64,000 bases of DNA from Microcoleus sp. FACHB-68 (GTDB taxonomy: Bacteria > Cyanobacteriota > Cyanobacteriia > Cyanobacteriales > Oscillatoriaceae): the NCBI RefSeq assembly GCF_014695715.1, contig NZ_JACJOT010000008.1, positions 1,488,001 through 1,552,000 on the forward strand, read 5' to 3'. The position numbers were made by a program, and so were the translations under genes. Positions 1 to 8,701 of the stretch are shown here, piece after piece; the first letter of the stretch is position 1, and each line of letters opens with the position of its first letter. Below the pieces are notes generated by a model. The model ran no database searches. It was given only the letters and a program-made list of their open reading frames with translations, and was not told where the DNA came from.

Positions 1-443
1 AAGAACACGGGTTAGAGAAAATTAAGACAATTGGGGATGCTTATATGGTGGTTGGGGGTTTGCCCTTGCCTCGAGCAGATCATGCCGAAGCTGTTGCAGA
101 TATGGCTCTTGATATGTGCCGAACCCTGGAGCGCCTGAGTATCCAAAATGACCAACCTTTAAGTATGCGAATTGGCATCAACACGGGGCCGGTTGTTGCC
201 GGCGTTATTGGTACGAAAAAGTTCATTTATGACTTGTGGGGTGACACGGTGAATACAGCAAGTCGGATGGAATCTCACGGCGTCGCCGGCAGTATTCAAG
301 TCACTGAAACAACCTACGAATTATTAAAAATGAAATACTTGTTTGAAGAACGGGGAGTCATTCACGTTAAAGGTAAAGGAAATATGACGACTTATTTGCT
401 TAAAGGTAGAAAAATTCCTATTTTGTCTGATCTCATGTCATAA
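1..443 (+). CDS. Adenylate cyclase, C-terminal fragment cut by window edge
   Basis: This is the 3' end of a class III nucleotide cyclase gene; the reading frame is already open at base 3 and the start lies outside the window. The visible 146 or so residues hold the second half of the catalytic domain. KTIGDAYMVVGG carries the substrate-binding lysine and a strand of the core, and YDLWGDTVNTASRMES carries the aspartate that, with that lysine, specifies ATP rather than GTP in this family. The product would therefore make cAMP. The sequence is closely similar to the cyclase domain at the end of the gene at 4822-7641, so the two are paralogues that bracket a porin and two binding-protein genes. 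The N-terminal sensor part cannot be seen. Class and catalytic residues are sure; the regulation is unknown. Confidence 0.93.
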   Translation, partial: EHGLEKIKTIGDAYMVVGGLPLPRADHAEAVADMALDMCRTLERLSIQNDQPLSMRIGINTGPVVAGVIGTKKFIYDLWGDTVNTASRMESHGVAGSIQVTETTYELLKMKYLFEERGVIHVKGKGNMTTYLLKGRKIPILSDLMS

Positions 444-628
444 TATTAACCACAATAGCTACTTTTTAGGAATTCGAGAACTTCTAAAATATTTCGGTGA
501 TTGCAACCGCTAAGGGAGGGTTTAAACTATTTAAATGTTTCAGAGGAATTTGTAAAATTGATTTTCATAAAACATTTGATCAGTTCTTAACTTTCTTAAT
601 TTAACTTTACTTTACGGATTGTTCGAGG

Positions 629-2431
629 ATGTCTAAATTGATGAAGAGTTCTTTTGCTTACATCTTGGGAACTTTACTTGAATTGATTTTATTACAATTC
701 GTGATTTTAAAATCGGCCCTTGCAACAGAAATTCAGGCCGATAATAAAACACTTGAAGTTAAAAAAAGTATAAATTTATCAGCGACAAAATTTGTTAAAA
801 CTACAGAAACTCTTAAATATAATAATCATCCTTCTGAAACAACTGTTCAAGCATTGCCGGTTAACCCAACAGTAGCCGAGGCGATGGAACAAGTTACTTC
901 GGTTTCTCAATTGTCTGATGTGCAACCAACAGACTGGGCGTTTCAGGCTTTGCAATCTCTGGTAGAACGGTATGGAGTGATCGCCGGCTACCCAGATAGC
1001 ACCTTTCGCGGAAATCGAGCAATGACACGCTATGAATTTGCTGCCGCTTTAAATGCTGCACTGGAGAGCTTAGCACAAGTCATTCCTGCAAATTCTACTG
1101 ACTTCGTTACTCAAGAAGATTTAGCGAAATTGCAGCAATTACAAGCAGAATTTTCTGCTGAACTCGCAAGCATTCGGGGACGTGTGGATGCTTTAGAAAT
1201 TCGCAGCGCTGAACTCGAAGCCAATCAATTTTCCACCACCACAAAACTCAATGGTTTTGCTTGGTTTAACTTAACAGAAGCCAGGGTTGGCAGTAATGTG
1301 AAACGAGAAACCGGCAACCGGATCAATGGTGCACGAGAAATAGAAACAGTCAGTGATGCTAACACCACCTTTAGCAACTTAATCTGGCTAGAACTCACCA
1401 CTTCTTTCAGCGGCAATGATGCCTTGATCACGCAACTTGCGGTGGGAAACGGGACATCTCCAGCCAATGAATTTGCCTCTGCCGGCCTTTTCAATTCTTT
1501 TGGAGTGCCTTTTACTGACGCAATTGCCGGCGTAACTGCTAACGAACTGGTTATCAAAGAATTATCTTACAGCTTTCCTGTCACTGATTCGATTCAATTG
1601 ATTATCGGCCCGCAAATTGATTGGTTTCGCTATTTTGATCTCAACAATTTCACAAATTTTTTAACCGGCGCAGGCAGCTTTAACTCTGTTAATAGCACAT
1701 TAGTTAACGATCCTTTACGCGGTGCCGGTGCTGTTCTTCAGTGGAATTTAAATCAGCAATTACTCCTACAGGTTGGATATCTCGCCGAGAATAACGAATT
1801 TCTTCCCGGCACTCGTCCTGCAGCCGATCCAAATAAAGGTTTTTTTGACGGCACGAATACAATTACAGCCGAATTAACGTATTCTCCCAGCGAGAATGCC
1901 AACATTCGCTTACTCTATGACCGCTATAATATTGATGCTGATAATGGAATAATTAGCACCATTAAGCCAGTGATTGGGGTACTTGATGATAGCGTTGGCG
2001 GCGGTCTTAATGATGCAACTGCCGATGTTTTTGGTTTAAACTTCGATTGGTTAGTTACACCCCAAATCGGAGTTTTTGGGAGATATACCTATCTCAGCAC
2101 CCATTTAGATCCCGTGAGTTCAGAGATTGCCGGTGGAAATCTTAACGCCCAATCTCTACAAGCAGGGCTTGCTTTTCCAAATTTAGGCCGCCCCGGCGCA
2201 CTGGCTACGCTCTCCTATGTCATCCCCTTTTCTATTTTAGAGGGCAGAAAATTTCTTGCATCTGGGGGTGGCGACGGTGGCGTGCAATTCGAGATCGAAG
2301 CAACTTACTATTTCCCAATCACTGATAATCTGGCGCTTGTTCCTGCTTTATATGTAATTGGAAATCCCAATAACTTTAGCGACAATCCTACCATTTTTAT
2401 TGGGAATCTTAGAACACAGTTTAGCTTTTAG
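629..2431 (+). CDS. SLH-domain OprB-type outer-membrane porin
   Basis: The product is a 600-residue outer-membrane porin of the cyanobacterial SLH-OprB type, often annotated as iron uptake or carbohydrate porin. A hydrophobic signal peptide covers about residues 1-33 and ends near SALA. An S-layer homology domain follows at about 88-150 (DWAFQALQSLVERYGVIAGY is diagnostic), which in this family binds peptidoglycan-linked polymer. A coiled coil occupies about 158-200, and the remainder is a beta-barrel ending in phenylalanine (TQFSF), the usual outer-membrane assembly signal. The start at 629 has GAGG directly against it; an in-frame ATG at 641 has better spacing to that GAGG and still keeps a complete signal peptide, so it may be the true start. 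The substrate cannot be told from sequence. It precedes two periplasmic binding lipoproteins, which suggests a shared uptake or sensing role. Confidence 0.9.
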   Translation: MSKLMKSSFAYILGTLLELILLQFVILKSALATEIQADNKTLEVKKSINLSATKFVKTTETLKYNNHPSETTVQALPVNPTVAEAMEQVTSVSQLSDVQPTDWAFQALQSLVERYGVIAGYPDSTFRGNRAMTRYEFAAALNAALESLAQVIPANSTDFVTQEDLAKLQQLQAEFSAELASIRGRVDALEIRSAELEANQFSTTTKLNGFAWFNLTEARVGSNVKRETGNRINGAREIETVSDANTTFSNLIWLELTTSFSGNDALITQLAVGNGTSPANEFASAGLFNSFGVPFTDAIAGVTANELVIKELSYSFPVTDSIQLIIGPQIDWFRYFDLNNFTNFLTGAGSFNSVNSTLVNDPLRGAGAVLQWNLNQQLLLQVGYLAENNEFLPGTRPAADPNKGFFDGTNTITAELTYSPSENANIRLLYDRYNIDADNGIISTIKPVIGVLDDSVGGGLNDATADVFGLNFDWLVTPQIGVFGRYTYLSTHLDPVSSEIAGGNLNAQSLQAGLAFPNLGRPGALATLSYVIPFSILEGRKFLASGGGDGGVQFEIEATYYFPITDNLALVPALYVIGNPNNFSDNPTIFIGNLRTQFSF

Positions 2432-2517
2432 TTTAGCAGTATAGGGTGTGGCAACCAGAAACTCTGTCTAATAATTTCGGTTTAATACGGGAGCTTCTCA
2501 TTTTTGTAAATTGGTTG

Positions 2518-2575
2518 TGCAGGCATCTTGCCCGCTTGCCGTTATTTTAGGGAGCAAGATGCTCCCACTACTATA
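2518..2575. repeat. Inverted repeat between porin and binding-protein genes
   Basis: GCATCTTGC at 2523-2531 is perfectly complementary to GCAAGATGC at 2554-2562, with CCC and GGGA on the inner side. The arms resemble a dispersed inverted repeat often found in cyanobacterial spacers (recalled, not searched). It is not followed directly by a T run, so it is a poor intrinsic terminator, although it could stabilise the 3' end of the porin transcript. Confidence 0.6.
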
Positions 2576-2652
2576 TTTTTACAAGTCTGAGAGCCACCCG
2601 TTCGATACAGGCAAAACTTTAATTTTTATGGATTCAGAATAGGAGGAGCGGG

Positions 2653-3708
2653 ATGAAATTATTAAGATGGTTTTGGGGTTCATTACGAGTCAAAAACAGG
2701 AGAATAAAAGTTAAACTATTTTCTCTGTTTTGCTTGGGTTTATTGCTGTTAATTTCATGCAAAAATGTAACGCTTGCTCCCTCCAAAATAGAAGCAGTGC
2801 CCCTTAAGGTTGCCTACAGTGCATGGCCTGGATTTTTGCCCATTGCAATCGCTCAAGAAAAAGGATTTTTCGCGCAACAGGGAGTTAAAGTAGAAACCTT
2901 TTATTCAGAAGATACAATGGCGCAAATGGCTGACTTTGGTGCCGGCAATTATGATATTGTCACCTTAGCACTGGGCAGCATTGGGATTATCAGCGAAAAA
3001 AATCCTGGTGTGCAAATTATTTTTGCGACGGATCGCTCGGCTGGAGCTGATGCCATCGTCGCCCAATCTAACATTACAAGCGTTGCTGATTTAAAAGGAA
3101 AAAGAATTGGAACCGGCTTAGGAGGATTTGGTGAATTATTTGTCACCACGATGCTAGAAGCAAACGGACTCACCACTGATGATGTTACTCTGATTAAGGT
3201 AGATGGAGACAAAATTCCAGCCCGGATTAAAAGTGGAGAAATTCAAGCTGGCCAGACTTGGGAACCCTACGTTTCGCAAGTCGTAAAATCCGGTGGTCAC
3301 GCCTTGTTTACTAGCGATAAAACTCCTGGTTTAATTCCAGATGTCGTGGCAGTTCGAGGTCTGGTATTACGCGAGCGCCCAGATGATGTACAAGCTTTCG
3401 TGCGAGCTTGGTTTCAAGCCGTAGATTACTGGAAAGGCAACTTTAAAGAAGGAAATGAACTGATTGCTAAAGCTTTAAAGATTTCACCCGAAACAATTTC
3501 GCTAGAGGGGGTAGAGTTGCTAACTTTAAAGGATAATTTAAAAGCATTTACCCCAGGTAACACCACAGCTTCATTATACCACACCGCCCAACTTTACTCT
3601 AATTTTTATATCCGTACAGGAGGCATAGCTCGACCTTTAGATATCAACAAATTACTCAACCCCTCGTTTTTAGAAAAGTTGCACCAAGAGCGACAGACCA
3701 AATCGTAA
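2653..3708 (+). CDS. NMT1/SsuA-like ABC substrate-binding lipoprotein (copy 1)
   Basis: The product is a 351-residue periplasmic substrate-binding protein of the NMT1/THI5/SsuA fold. A basic N-terminus and hydrophobic stretch end in LISC with the lipidated cysteine at about residue 36, so it should be anchored to the membrane. The mature part begins VAYSAWPGFLPIAIAQEKGF, typical for binding proteins of nitrate, sulfonate, taurine or pyrimidine-precursor systems. A strong ribosome-binding site, AGGAGG at 2641-2646, supports the start. The gene runs directly into its paralogue at 3709 with no spacer. No permease or ATPase gene follows, and instead a membrane adenylate cyclase lies downstream. 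The ligand is unknown. It could deliver substrate to a transporter encoded elsewhere or present it to the cyclase sensor. Confidence 0.9.
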   Translation: MKLLRWFWGSLRVKNRRIKVKLFSLFCLGLLLLISCKNVTLAPSKIEAVPLKVAYSAWPGFLPIAIAQEKGFFAQQGVKVETFYSEDTMAQMADFGAGNYDIVTLALGSIGIISEKNPGVQIIFATDRSAGADAIVAQSNITSVADLKGKRIGTGLGGFGELFVTTMLEANGLTTDDVTLIKVDGDKIPARIKSGEIQAGQTWEPYVSQVVKSGGHALFTSDKTPGLIPDVVAVRGLVLRERPDDVQAFVRAWFQAVDYWKGNFKEGNELIAKALKISPETISLEGVELLTLKDNLKAFTPGNTTASLYHTAQLYSNFYIRTGGIARPLDINKLLNPSFLEKLHQERQTKS

Positions 3709-4695
3709 ATGAACATGAAAAATTTGCAGTTGCGCCTCATTGCTCTTTTTTTCATCCACGCGCTGTTCCTTACGGCCTGTTTTTTCACGGCTTCACCCAC
3801 ACCAGAAAGACCGCCATTAAGGCTGATTTACGATTTATGGCCAGGATATTTACCAATTATAATCGCTCAAGAAAAAGGTTTTTTTGACCAACAGGGTGTG
3901 AATGTAGAAACACTTGTTACAGAAAATGCTTCCGAAAAAATAGCCGATTTTAATGCCGGCAAAGCGGATGGAATTACCTTAGCACTGGGTAACGTCATGA
4001 TTTCTAGCGCAGATAATCCGAACGCACACATTATCTTCGCCATTGATCGCTCAGCTGGTGCAGATGCAGTAGTCGCGCAACCTCAAACCAAAAAAGTAAG
4101 CGATTTAAAAGGCAAATCAATTGGAACTAGCGTCGGCGGATTTAATGAATTGTTTGTCACCCAAATGCTAGAAGCAAATAACTTGACGCTTGAAGATGTG
4201 ACACTGGTCAATGTAGAGGGAGAAAACGTCCCCGAACTCGTAGAAAACGGGAAAATACAAGCCGGCAGCACTTGGGAACCCTTTGTGTCACAAGCCATCG
4301 CATTAGGCTTAAATGTACTGTTTACCAGCGCCGAAACGCCCGGATTAATCCCAGATGTGATGGTGTTTCAAGGATCAGTGCTGCGCGAACGTCCCGATGA
4401 TGTCCGGGCATTTGTCCGAGCTTGGTTTCAGGCAGTAGATTACTGGAAAGCCAATCCAGAAGATGGAAAAAAAATTATTGCCCAAACCATGAAACTTCAA
4501 CCAGAAACAATTTCTCTAAAAGGCTACGACTTACTCACCTTAAACGATAATTTGAAAACCTTTGTACCGGGCAACACCCTAGAATCCTTGCACTACACCG
4601 CGCAACTCTATGCCAATTTCTTTGTAAAAACCGGCAGTCTCAGCCGACAACCCAACATTAATAAATTACTAGAACCCTCATTTTTACAGCCGTAG
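3709..4695 (+). CDS. NMT1/SsuA-like ABC substrate-binding lipoprotein (copy 2)
   Basis: This 328-residue protein is a tandem paralogue of the preceding gene: YDLWPGYLPIIIAQEKGF, RERPDDVRAF and VRAWFQAVDYWK match the same positions in copy 1. The signal peptide ends in the lipobox LTAC with cysteine at about residue 24, so it is also a lipoprotein. Its ATG at 3709 follows the upstream TAA with no intervening base, which implies translational coupling and a single transcript. The two proteins differ mainly in the N-terminal region and in binding-cleft segments, so they may bind related but different ligands. As with copy 1, no ABC membrane components are nearby, and the sensor cyclase begins 126 bases downstream. 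Confidence 0.9.
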   Translation: MNMKNLQLRLIALFFIHALFLTACFFTASPTPERPPLRLIYDLWPGYLPIIIAQEKGFFDQQGVNVETLVTENASEKIADFNAGKADGITLALGNVMISSADNPNAHIIFAIDRSAGADAVVAQPQTKKVSDLKGKSIGTSVGGFNELFVTQMLEANNLTLEDVTLVNVEGENVPELVENGKIQAGSTWEPFVSQAIALGLNVLFTSAETPGLIPDVMVFQGSVLRERPDDVRAFVRAWFQAVDYWKANPEDGKKIIAQTMKLQPETISLKGYDLLTLNDNLKTFVPGNTLESLHYTAQLYANFFVKTGSLSRQPNINKLLEPSFLQP

Positions 4696-4821
4696 AAACA
4701 AGTGATACCATGTGGCTATGCAGCCCTCATTCTTTCCTACCAATGGAAATGCTAGGATCATCGGCCATTTGCTCGCTCCAAGTCTAGTCAAACCAAAGTT
4801 CACGCATAAAGCCAAAAAGGT

Positions 4822-7641
4822 ATGAGGCAGTCCAGGCTGTACACTCTTCGCACCAAGCTGATCGTGTCCTTCTTGCTTGTTGCACTCATACCCTTGAGCT
4901 TGCTGGCTGTTGTCAACAAACACACCACACAAGAAGCGCTGACGCGCAATGCCAATCAAGCCTTATTTGCAGCAGCCTCCCAAACTGCAACCAGTATAGA
5001 CGCCTTTATCAATACCAATCTCAACTCGGTTCGCGTCGAGGCGATTTTACCCGGATTGGCCAAATATTTAAGCCTTCCTGCCTCAGAACGAGCCGGTAGT
5101 GCTGAACAGGCAATGGCTGGGGCGACTTTACGCAGTCTCAGCCGTAAAGATACCGTGAATATCTTCTCTTATGCCCTGCTGGATCTGCAAGGGCAGAATA
5201 TACTTGATACCTATACGCCCTATATCGGTCAAGACGAATCCAAGAGCGACTACTTTATTCAACCGCTCAAAACCGGCTTACCCTACGTCTCCACAATGCG
5301 GTTTTCCCCAACCGTTCCCGGCTTAGTTAACCTGTATTTTAGTAGTCCTGTCCGCAATGCCACCGGAGAAATGATTGGAGTGTTGCGCGTGTCTTATAAC
5401 GCCACAGTTGTGCAGCAATTAGTAAGTTTGCAAACCGGACTGGCAGGGCCGCAATCATTCGCAATTTTACTGGACGAACATCACATTCGCCTAGCCCACG
5501 GAGCCGGACTGGCCTCCGCTTTTAAATCGGTTGTGCCATTAAAGCCGGCTTTAGTCAAACAATTGCAGGCACAAAGACGGCTGCCCGATCTGCCGGCAGA
5601 TGAACTATCAACCAACCTACCAGAGTTTGAAAAAGGTTTAAAAAACGCCCCTAATCAGCCTTATTTCAAAACTCAACTGGTAGCAAGCGACAATCAAATC
5701 AACTCAATCGCAGTTACCCCACTCAAAACCCAACCCTGGCTTGCCGTCTTTGCCCAGCCACAGGCCGTCTTTCTCGCCCCTATTCAAGCCCAAACTCGCG
5801 TCGCATTACTATTAGCTGCCATCATTGCCGGTGTCGTCACAATTGTTGCATTCACTATCGCCCAACTATTGGCTAAACCGATTATTCAATTAACCAATAA
5901 AGTTTCTCAATTCACCGCCGGCAAGATGGAAGTGCGGGTTCATATTCAAACACAAGACGAAATTGGCCTGCTTGCTGGTAGCTTTAATACAATGGCTGAG
6001 CAAGTTGGTAAACTTCTCCACGGACTGGAAGAACGCACAACAGAACTCAAAGAAGCCGTCAACCAATTACAAGGCGAAATGGGCGGACGAATTCGTGCCC
6101 AAGAAGCCCTTCGCAAGGCAAATGAAGGCTTAGAAATTCGGGTAGAAGAACGCACGGCAGAATTAAGGCAAACCAACGATAAATTGCAAGAAGAAATTAC
6201 CGAACGGCAGCGGGCAGAAGAGGAACTTAGAAAATCCCAGCAAAGACTTTCACTGCTTTTTCAGCAAACCCCAGTAGCGGTCATTGAATGGAACATTAAT
6301 TTTGAAATAACTGCTTGGAATCCAGCCGCAGAATCAATTTTTGGATATAGCAAAAGTGAAGTGATCGGTCGTCATGCAGCCGACTTGCTCGTACCTGAAA
6401 GCATCAGAACTCGTGTCAAGAAAATTCAACAAGCCCTTTTAGCCAGAGCCGGCGGTACTCGCAGCACCAACGAAAATATCACCAAAGATGGAAGAACAAT
6501 CATTTGTGAGTGGTACAACGCTCCGCTCATTGACGACAGCGGAAACACTATCGGAGTCGCCGCTGTTGCTGTAGATATTACCGAACGAAAGCAAGCAGAA
6601 GAAGCATTACAACAGGCTGAAGAAAGATATCGTACTATCTTTGAAAATGTTACGGAAGGCATTTTTCAAACCACCCCAGACGGAAAATTTTTATCAGCCA
6701 ATCCAGCCTTGGCAAGAATTTATGGCTATTCCTCTCCCGAAGCGCTTGTTCAGGATATCCGGGATATTAACCAGCAAATTTACATTGATGCAAACCGGCG
6801 TGCCGAATTTATTGCCACCATTGAAAAACATAACGCCATCGCTGAATTTGAATCTCAGATTTATCGCAAAGATGGCAACATCATTTGGATTTCAGAGAAC
6901 GCCCGCGCCGTTCGTGACCCCACCGGCAACCTGCTTTACTACGAAGGCACCGTTGTAGACATCACGTATCGCAAAGTAGCGCAAGAAGCCCTGCGTTATC
7001 AACAGGAACAATCAGAACTTCTCCTGCTGAATATTTTGCCAGAACCGATTGCTCAGCGCCTAAAACTGCATCCCAGAACCATTGCCGACAGCTTCGAGGA
7101 AGTTACCGTTTTATTTGCCGATCTCGTAGGTTTCACCCAACTTTCTGCTCGAATTTCCCCCACTGAAATCGTCGAGTTACTCAACCAAATTTTCTCAGCA
7201 TTTGACCATCTGGCTGAAAAGCACGGATTAGAGAAAATTAAAACAATTGGGGATGCTTATATGGTAGTCGGCGGCTTGCCGGTGCCCCGAAGTGATCATG
7301 CTGAAGCGGTTGCCGCAATGGCACTAGATATGATGCAAGCCATTATTAAATTTAACGCCCGCACCGGCGAAGCGCTTGAAATCCGGGTAGGCATCAGCAC
7401 AGGACCCGTGGTTGCCGGCGTCATCGGACTTAAAAAATTCATCTACGACTTATGGGGAGACACCGTCAATACCGCCAGCCGTATGGAATCTCAGGGCATC
7501 CCCGGTGCCATTCAAGTCACAGCCGGCACTTATGAGCGTTTGCGCGATAAATATCACTTTAAAAAACGAGACCCAATCCAAGTTAAAGGTAAAGGAGAAA
7601 TGACAACCTATCTGCTCACAGGAAGACATATAGAATCCTAG
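4822..7641 (+). CDS. Membrane sensor adenylate cyclase (Cache-like, HAMP, PAS, PAS, class III cyclase)
   Basis: The 939-residue product is a transmembrane receptor cyclase. A first membrane helix lies at about 12-30 and a second at about 327-347; between them is a roughly 295-residue extracytoplasmic domain of Cache type. HAMP follows at about 347-400, then a coiled coil, two PAS domains (about 472-590 and 601-717), and a catalytic domain from about 760 to the end. The catalytic domain has FADLVGFT with the metal-binding aspartate, EKIKTIGDAYM with the substrate lysine, and YDLWGDTVNTASRMES with the ATP-specifying aspartate, so it should be an active adenylate cyclase producing cAMP. It follows two binding-protein genes on the same strand, and its catalytic end is closely related to the partial gene at the start of the window. 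The ligand and the partner protein are not known. Confidence 0.92.
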   Translation: MRQSRLYTLRTKLIVSFLLVALIPLSLLAVVNKHTTQEALTRNANQALFAAASQTATSIDAFINTNLNSVRVEAILPGLAKYLSLPASERAGSAEQAMAGATLRSLSRKDTVNIFSYALLDLQGQNILDTYTPYIGQDESKSDYFIQPLKTGLPYVSTMRFSPTVPGLVNLYFSSPVRNATGEMIGVLRVSYNATVVQQLVSLQTGLAGPQSFAILLDEHHIRLAHGAGLASAFKSVVPLKPALVKQLQAQRRLPDLPADELSTNLPEFEKGLKNAPNQPYFKTQLVASDNQINSIAVTPLKTQPWLAVFAQPQAVFLAPIQAQTRVALLLAAIIAGVVTIVAFTIAQLLAKPIIQLTNKVSQFTAGKMEVRVHIQTQDEIGLLAGSFNTMAEQVGKLLHGLEERTTELKEAVNQLQGEMGGRIRAQEALRKANEGLEIRVEERTAELRQTNDKLQEEITERQRAEEELRKSQQRLSLLFQQTPVAVIEWNINFEITAWNPAAESIFGYSKSEVIGRHAADLLVPESIRTRVKKIQQALLARAGGTRSTNENITKDGRTIICEWYNAPLIDDSGNTIGVAAVAVDITERKQAEEALQQAEERYRTIFENVTEGIFQTTPDGKFLSANPALARIYGYSSPEALVQDIRDINQQIYIDANRRAEFIATIEKHNAIAEFESQIYRKDGNIIWISENARAVRDPTGNLLYYEGTVVDITYRKVAQEALRYQQEQSELLLLNILPEPIAQRLKLHPRTIADSFEEVTVLFADLVGFTQLSARISPTEIVELLNQIFSAFDHLAEKHGLEKIKTIGDAYMVVGGLPVPRSDHAEAVAAMALDMMQAIIKFNARTGEALEIRVGISTGPVVAGVIGLKKFIYDLWGDTVNTASRMESQGIPGAIQVTAGTYERLRDKYHFKKRDPIQVKGKGEMTTYLLTGRHIES

Positions 7642-7670
7642 GGCCTTGAGCATCTTTTCCCCACTCTCCC

Positions 7671-7705
7671 CCATGCCCCATGCCCGATGCCCCATGCCCC
7701 ATGCC
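7671..7705. repeat. Tandem heptamer repeat, five copies
   Basis: Five consecutive 7-base units of CCATGCC occur here, the third having CG in place of CC. Short tandem heptamers of this sort are common in spacers of filamentous cyanobacteria. This one separates the cyclase gene from the HNH gene and lies inside an open frame that could be mistaken for an N-terminal extension of the HNH protein. Confidence 0.85.
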
Positions 7706-7785
7706 CCTTCTCCCTCCAAATCCACAGAGCGAGTGTCAGCTGTGTTACCATCTGTGAAAAATCTTCTCGCTATATCGATATATCA

Positions 7786-8286
7786 ATGGGCAAGGTTCTA
7801 GTCCTGAACGCCTCCTACGAACCGCTGAACATCACCAGCTGGCGACGTGCGGTCGTTTTGTTGCTCAAGGGTAAAGCGGAACAAGTCGAACACAACGGCA
7901 AGTACCTCTATGCAGAATTCCCGCTGCCAACGGTAATTCGGCTACGTTACTACGTCCGGGTTCCTTACAAGGAAATTCCCCTAACCCGCCGAAATATCCT
8001 CCATCGGGATAGTCACTCCTGCCAATACTGCGGTTATACCGGCGATGATTTAACGCTCGACCATGTGATACCGCGTTCACGGGGGGGCGGTGATAGCTGG
8101 GAAAACATCGTAACAGCTTGCGTGCGGTGCAATGTCAGAAAAGGCAATCGCACCCCAAAAGAAGCCAATATGATTTTGGACTATCCACCGCGTCAACCAT
8201 ACAGCAGTCTCTACTTCGAGGTTAGCAAATACCTAAAAACCGGCTTGCATGATGAATGGCAAAAATATGTGATCGGTAGCAGCTAA
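7786..8286 (+). CDS. HNH endonuclease
   Basis: The 166-residue product belongs to the small HNH nuclease family that is conserved across cyanobacteria. The zinc and active-site region is clear: CQYCG supplies the first cysteine pair, LDHVIPRSRGG supplies the DH of the HNH core, and ENIVTACVRCNVRKGNRTP supplies the asparagine and second cysteine pair. The N-terminus KVLVLNASYEPLNITSWRRA is typical of the family. The frame is open upstream to 7687, but that part is made of the tandem heptamer repeat, so the ATG at 7786 is the likely start. The biological role is unsettled; proteins of this type may act in DNA repair or recombination. An intrinsic terminator follows directly. Confidence 0.9.
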   Translation: MGKVLVLNASYEPLNITSWRRAVVLLLKGKAEQVEHNGKYLYAEFPLPTVIRLRYYVRVPYKEIPLTRRNILHRDSHSCQYCGYTGDDLTLDHVIPRSRGGGDSWENIVTACVRCNVRKGNRTPKEANMILDYPPRQPYSSLYFEVSKYLKTGLHDEWQKYVIGSS

Positions 8287-8320
8287 GCCCCCAGCATTGA
8301 ATAAAATGCGGGGGCTTTTT
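8285..8320 (+). terminator. Intrinsic terminator after HNH gene
   Basis: AAGCCCCC-A-GCATT at 8285-8298 pairs with AATGCGGGGGCTT at 8305-8317, with one bulged A, and runs into TTTTT. It overlaps the stop codon of the HNH gene. Confidence 0.85.
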
Positions 8321-8327
8321 GCAGGAG

Positions 8328-8368
8328 TTCTCGGCGAACTCGGCTGTGCGGCGATAGTTCGCCGAGAA
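8328..8368. repeat. Perfect 13-bp inverted repeat upstream of DHH gene
   Basis: TTCTCGGCGAACT at 8328-8340 is the exact reverse complement of AGTTCGCCGAGAA at 8356-8368, with a 15-base loop. It follows the terminator and has no T run. It may be a transcript-processing hairpin, a binding site or a small repetitive element. The rest of the spacer, 8369-8701, shows no gene I can support; GAGGAG at 8693-8698 serves the next gene. Confidence 0.7.
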
Positions 8369-8701
8369 TGCATCTGCCGGCATCAGCAGTGAGTGGCAGC
8401 ATAGAAGCGCCCCTAAAGGTGTTTTGCTCGCCCAGCCACCGTTCCCAATTCTCCATGCCGGCAGACGTATTCCCCCATTTTATTTTTTTTGTCAAGATTA
8501 GAAAGAGCAGATTCAATTGAGCAAGGATCGGCAGCACAGCTCGAAAGCAGTCGAGCCACGACTGGTATAAAATTTTTTTGCTTACCCCAAGCAAATCATC
8601 TTCTTCAGCCTGGAAATTGTCGGCTGCAAACAACAAACCCGTACCCAAAAGATGCAGACTAAAGTTCTGCGTCATTTTAATAAAAAAAAATTGAGGAGCC
8701 A

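Noticed and set aside
2518-2575. Rho-independent terminator for the porin gene
   Set aside because: The stem is not followed by a T run; it is more likely a dispersed repeat.
7687-7785. N-terminal extension of the HNH protein
   Set aside because: It begins in a tandem heptamer tract and the family begins at MGKVLVLN.
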